A stretch of DNA of 22,771 nucleotides, taken from the NCBI GenBank assembly GCA_937915925.1, contig CALGGM010000055.1:1-22771 (forward strand), given 5' to 3'. Under the pieces are notes generated by a model, which was not told where the DNA came from, searched no databases, and was given only the letters and a program-made list of their open reading frames with translations. Below are positions 22,522 through 22,771 of the stretch, piece after piece; the stretch's first letter is position 1, and every line of letters begins with the position of its first letter. The DNA is from an uncultured Clostridia bacterium. GTDB lineage: Bacteria > Bacillota > Clostridia > Christensenellales > CAG-138. A program made the position numbers and the translations under genes.

Positions 22522-22771
22522 GCCGAACGTCACGGTCGTCGGCGCCGGTCTTGCCGGCGCGGAGGCGGCGTATCAGCTTTTGAAGCGCGGCTATGCGGTC
22601 ACGCTGTACGAGATGAAGCCGCAAAAGCGGACGCCCGCGCACACGGGCGACGGCTTTGCGGAGCTCGTTTGTTCGAACTCGCTGCGCTCCGACCGCATCC
22701 AGAACGCCGTCGGGCTTCTGAAGGAAGAGATGCGCGTTCTCGATTCGCTCGTCATGCGGGCGGCGGACGCG
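22514..22771 (+). CDS. trmFO: tRNA (uracil-54-C5)-methyltransferase TrmFO, 5' part
   Basis: Only the first 86 codons are in the window; the frame runs off the right edge. The N-terminus VTVVGAGLAGAEAAYQLLKRG is the FAD-binding GxGxxG fold, followed by VTLYEMKPQKRTPAH and FAELVCSNSLRSD, diagnostic of TrmFO (Gid). It makes ribothymidine at tRNA position 54 using methylenetetrahydrofolate and FAD. The start overlaps topA (ATGAGTAA) and has only a weak A/G-rich site upstream, which suggests translational coupling. Confidence 0.95.
   Translation, partial: MSKPNVTVVGAGLAGAEAAYQLLKRGYAVTLYEMKPQKRTPAHTGDGFAELVCSNSLRSDRIQNAVGLLKEEMRVLDSLVMRAADA

Overview
The window looks like chromosomal DNA from an anaerobic, probably gut-associated member of the Clostridia (Bacillota). 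The grounds are strong AGGAGG-type ribosome binding sites, sigma-A-like promoters, the rbgA-rnhB-yraN and dprA-topA-trmFO neighbourhoods typical of Firmicutes, a DUF3793/flavodoxin pair, and a secreted protein ending in a type I dockerin. The sequence is GC-rich by eye. A Christensenellales- or Oscillospirales-like lineage is my guess; nothing in the window fixes it. No tRNA, rRNA, CRISPR array, prophage or complete insertion sequence is visible.

Left part (1-6947): a gene-free, repeat-filled stretch of about 560 bp follows a terminator of an outside gene. Next is a 1760-residue secreted protein with a PHP-type metallo-phosphoesterase domain between beta-sandwich and OB-like modules and a C-terminal dockerin. 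After a strong terminator comes a small protein whose C-terminal half is a barstar-family inhibitor domain. A MITE-like inverted-repeat element lies behind it.

Middle part (6948-10256): minus-strand GNAT acetyltransferase; a minus-strand DUF3793-flavodoxin operon with a near-consensus promoter and two copies of a 16-bp perfect palindrome that look like repressor operators; minus-strand rpsU diverging from plus-strand tdk, both with near-perfect promoters; and a DUF1622 membrane protein closed by a terminator.

Right part (10286-22771), all plus strand: rbgA, rnhB and yraN overlap. They are followed by a cassette of three membrane proteins: a Gpi18-like GT-C glycosyltransferase with an extracytoplasmic jelly-roll-like domain, a protein O-mannosyltransferase (GT39) with an inserted beta domain, and a GtrA-family flippase-like protein. 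comM follows 3 bp later. After a 378-bp repeat-bearing gap with a terminator and an extended -10 promoter come dprA, topA and the start of trmFO, which runs off the window.

Functionally, the right half joins housekeeping genome maintenance (ribosome assembly, R-loop/RNA primer removal, competence DNA handling, DNA topology, tRNA methylation) with an inserted cell-surface glycosylation cassette. The cassette could decorate exported proteins such as the dockerin protein at the left, but that link is inference. The most novel-looking items are the glycosylation cassette with its added beta domains, the twin-palindrome operator of the DUF3793-flavodoxin operon, the orphan barstar fusion, and a family of intergenic hairpins whose stems differ by compensatory changes.
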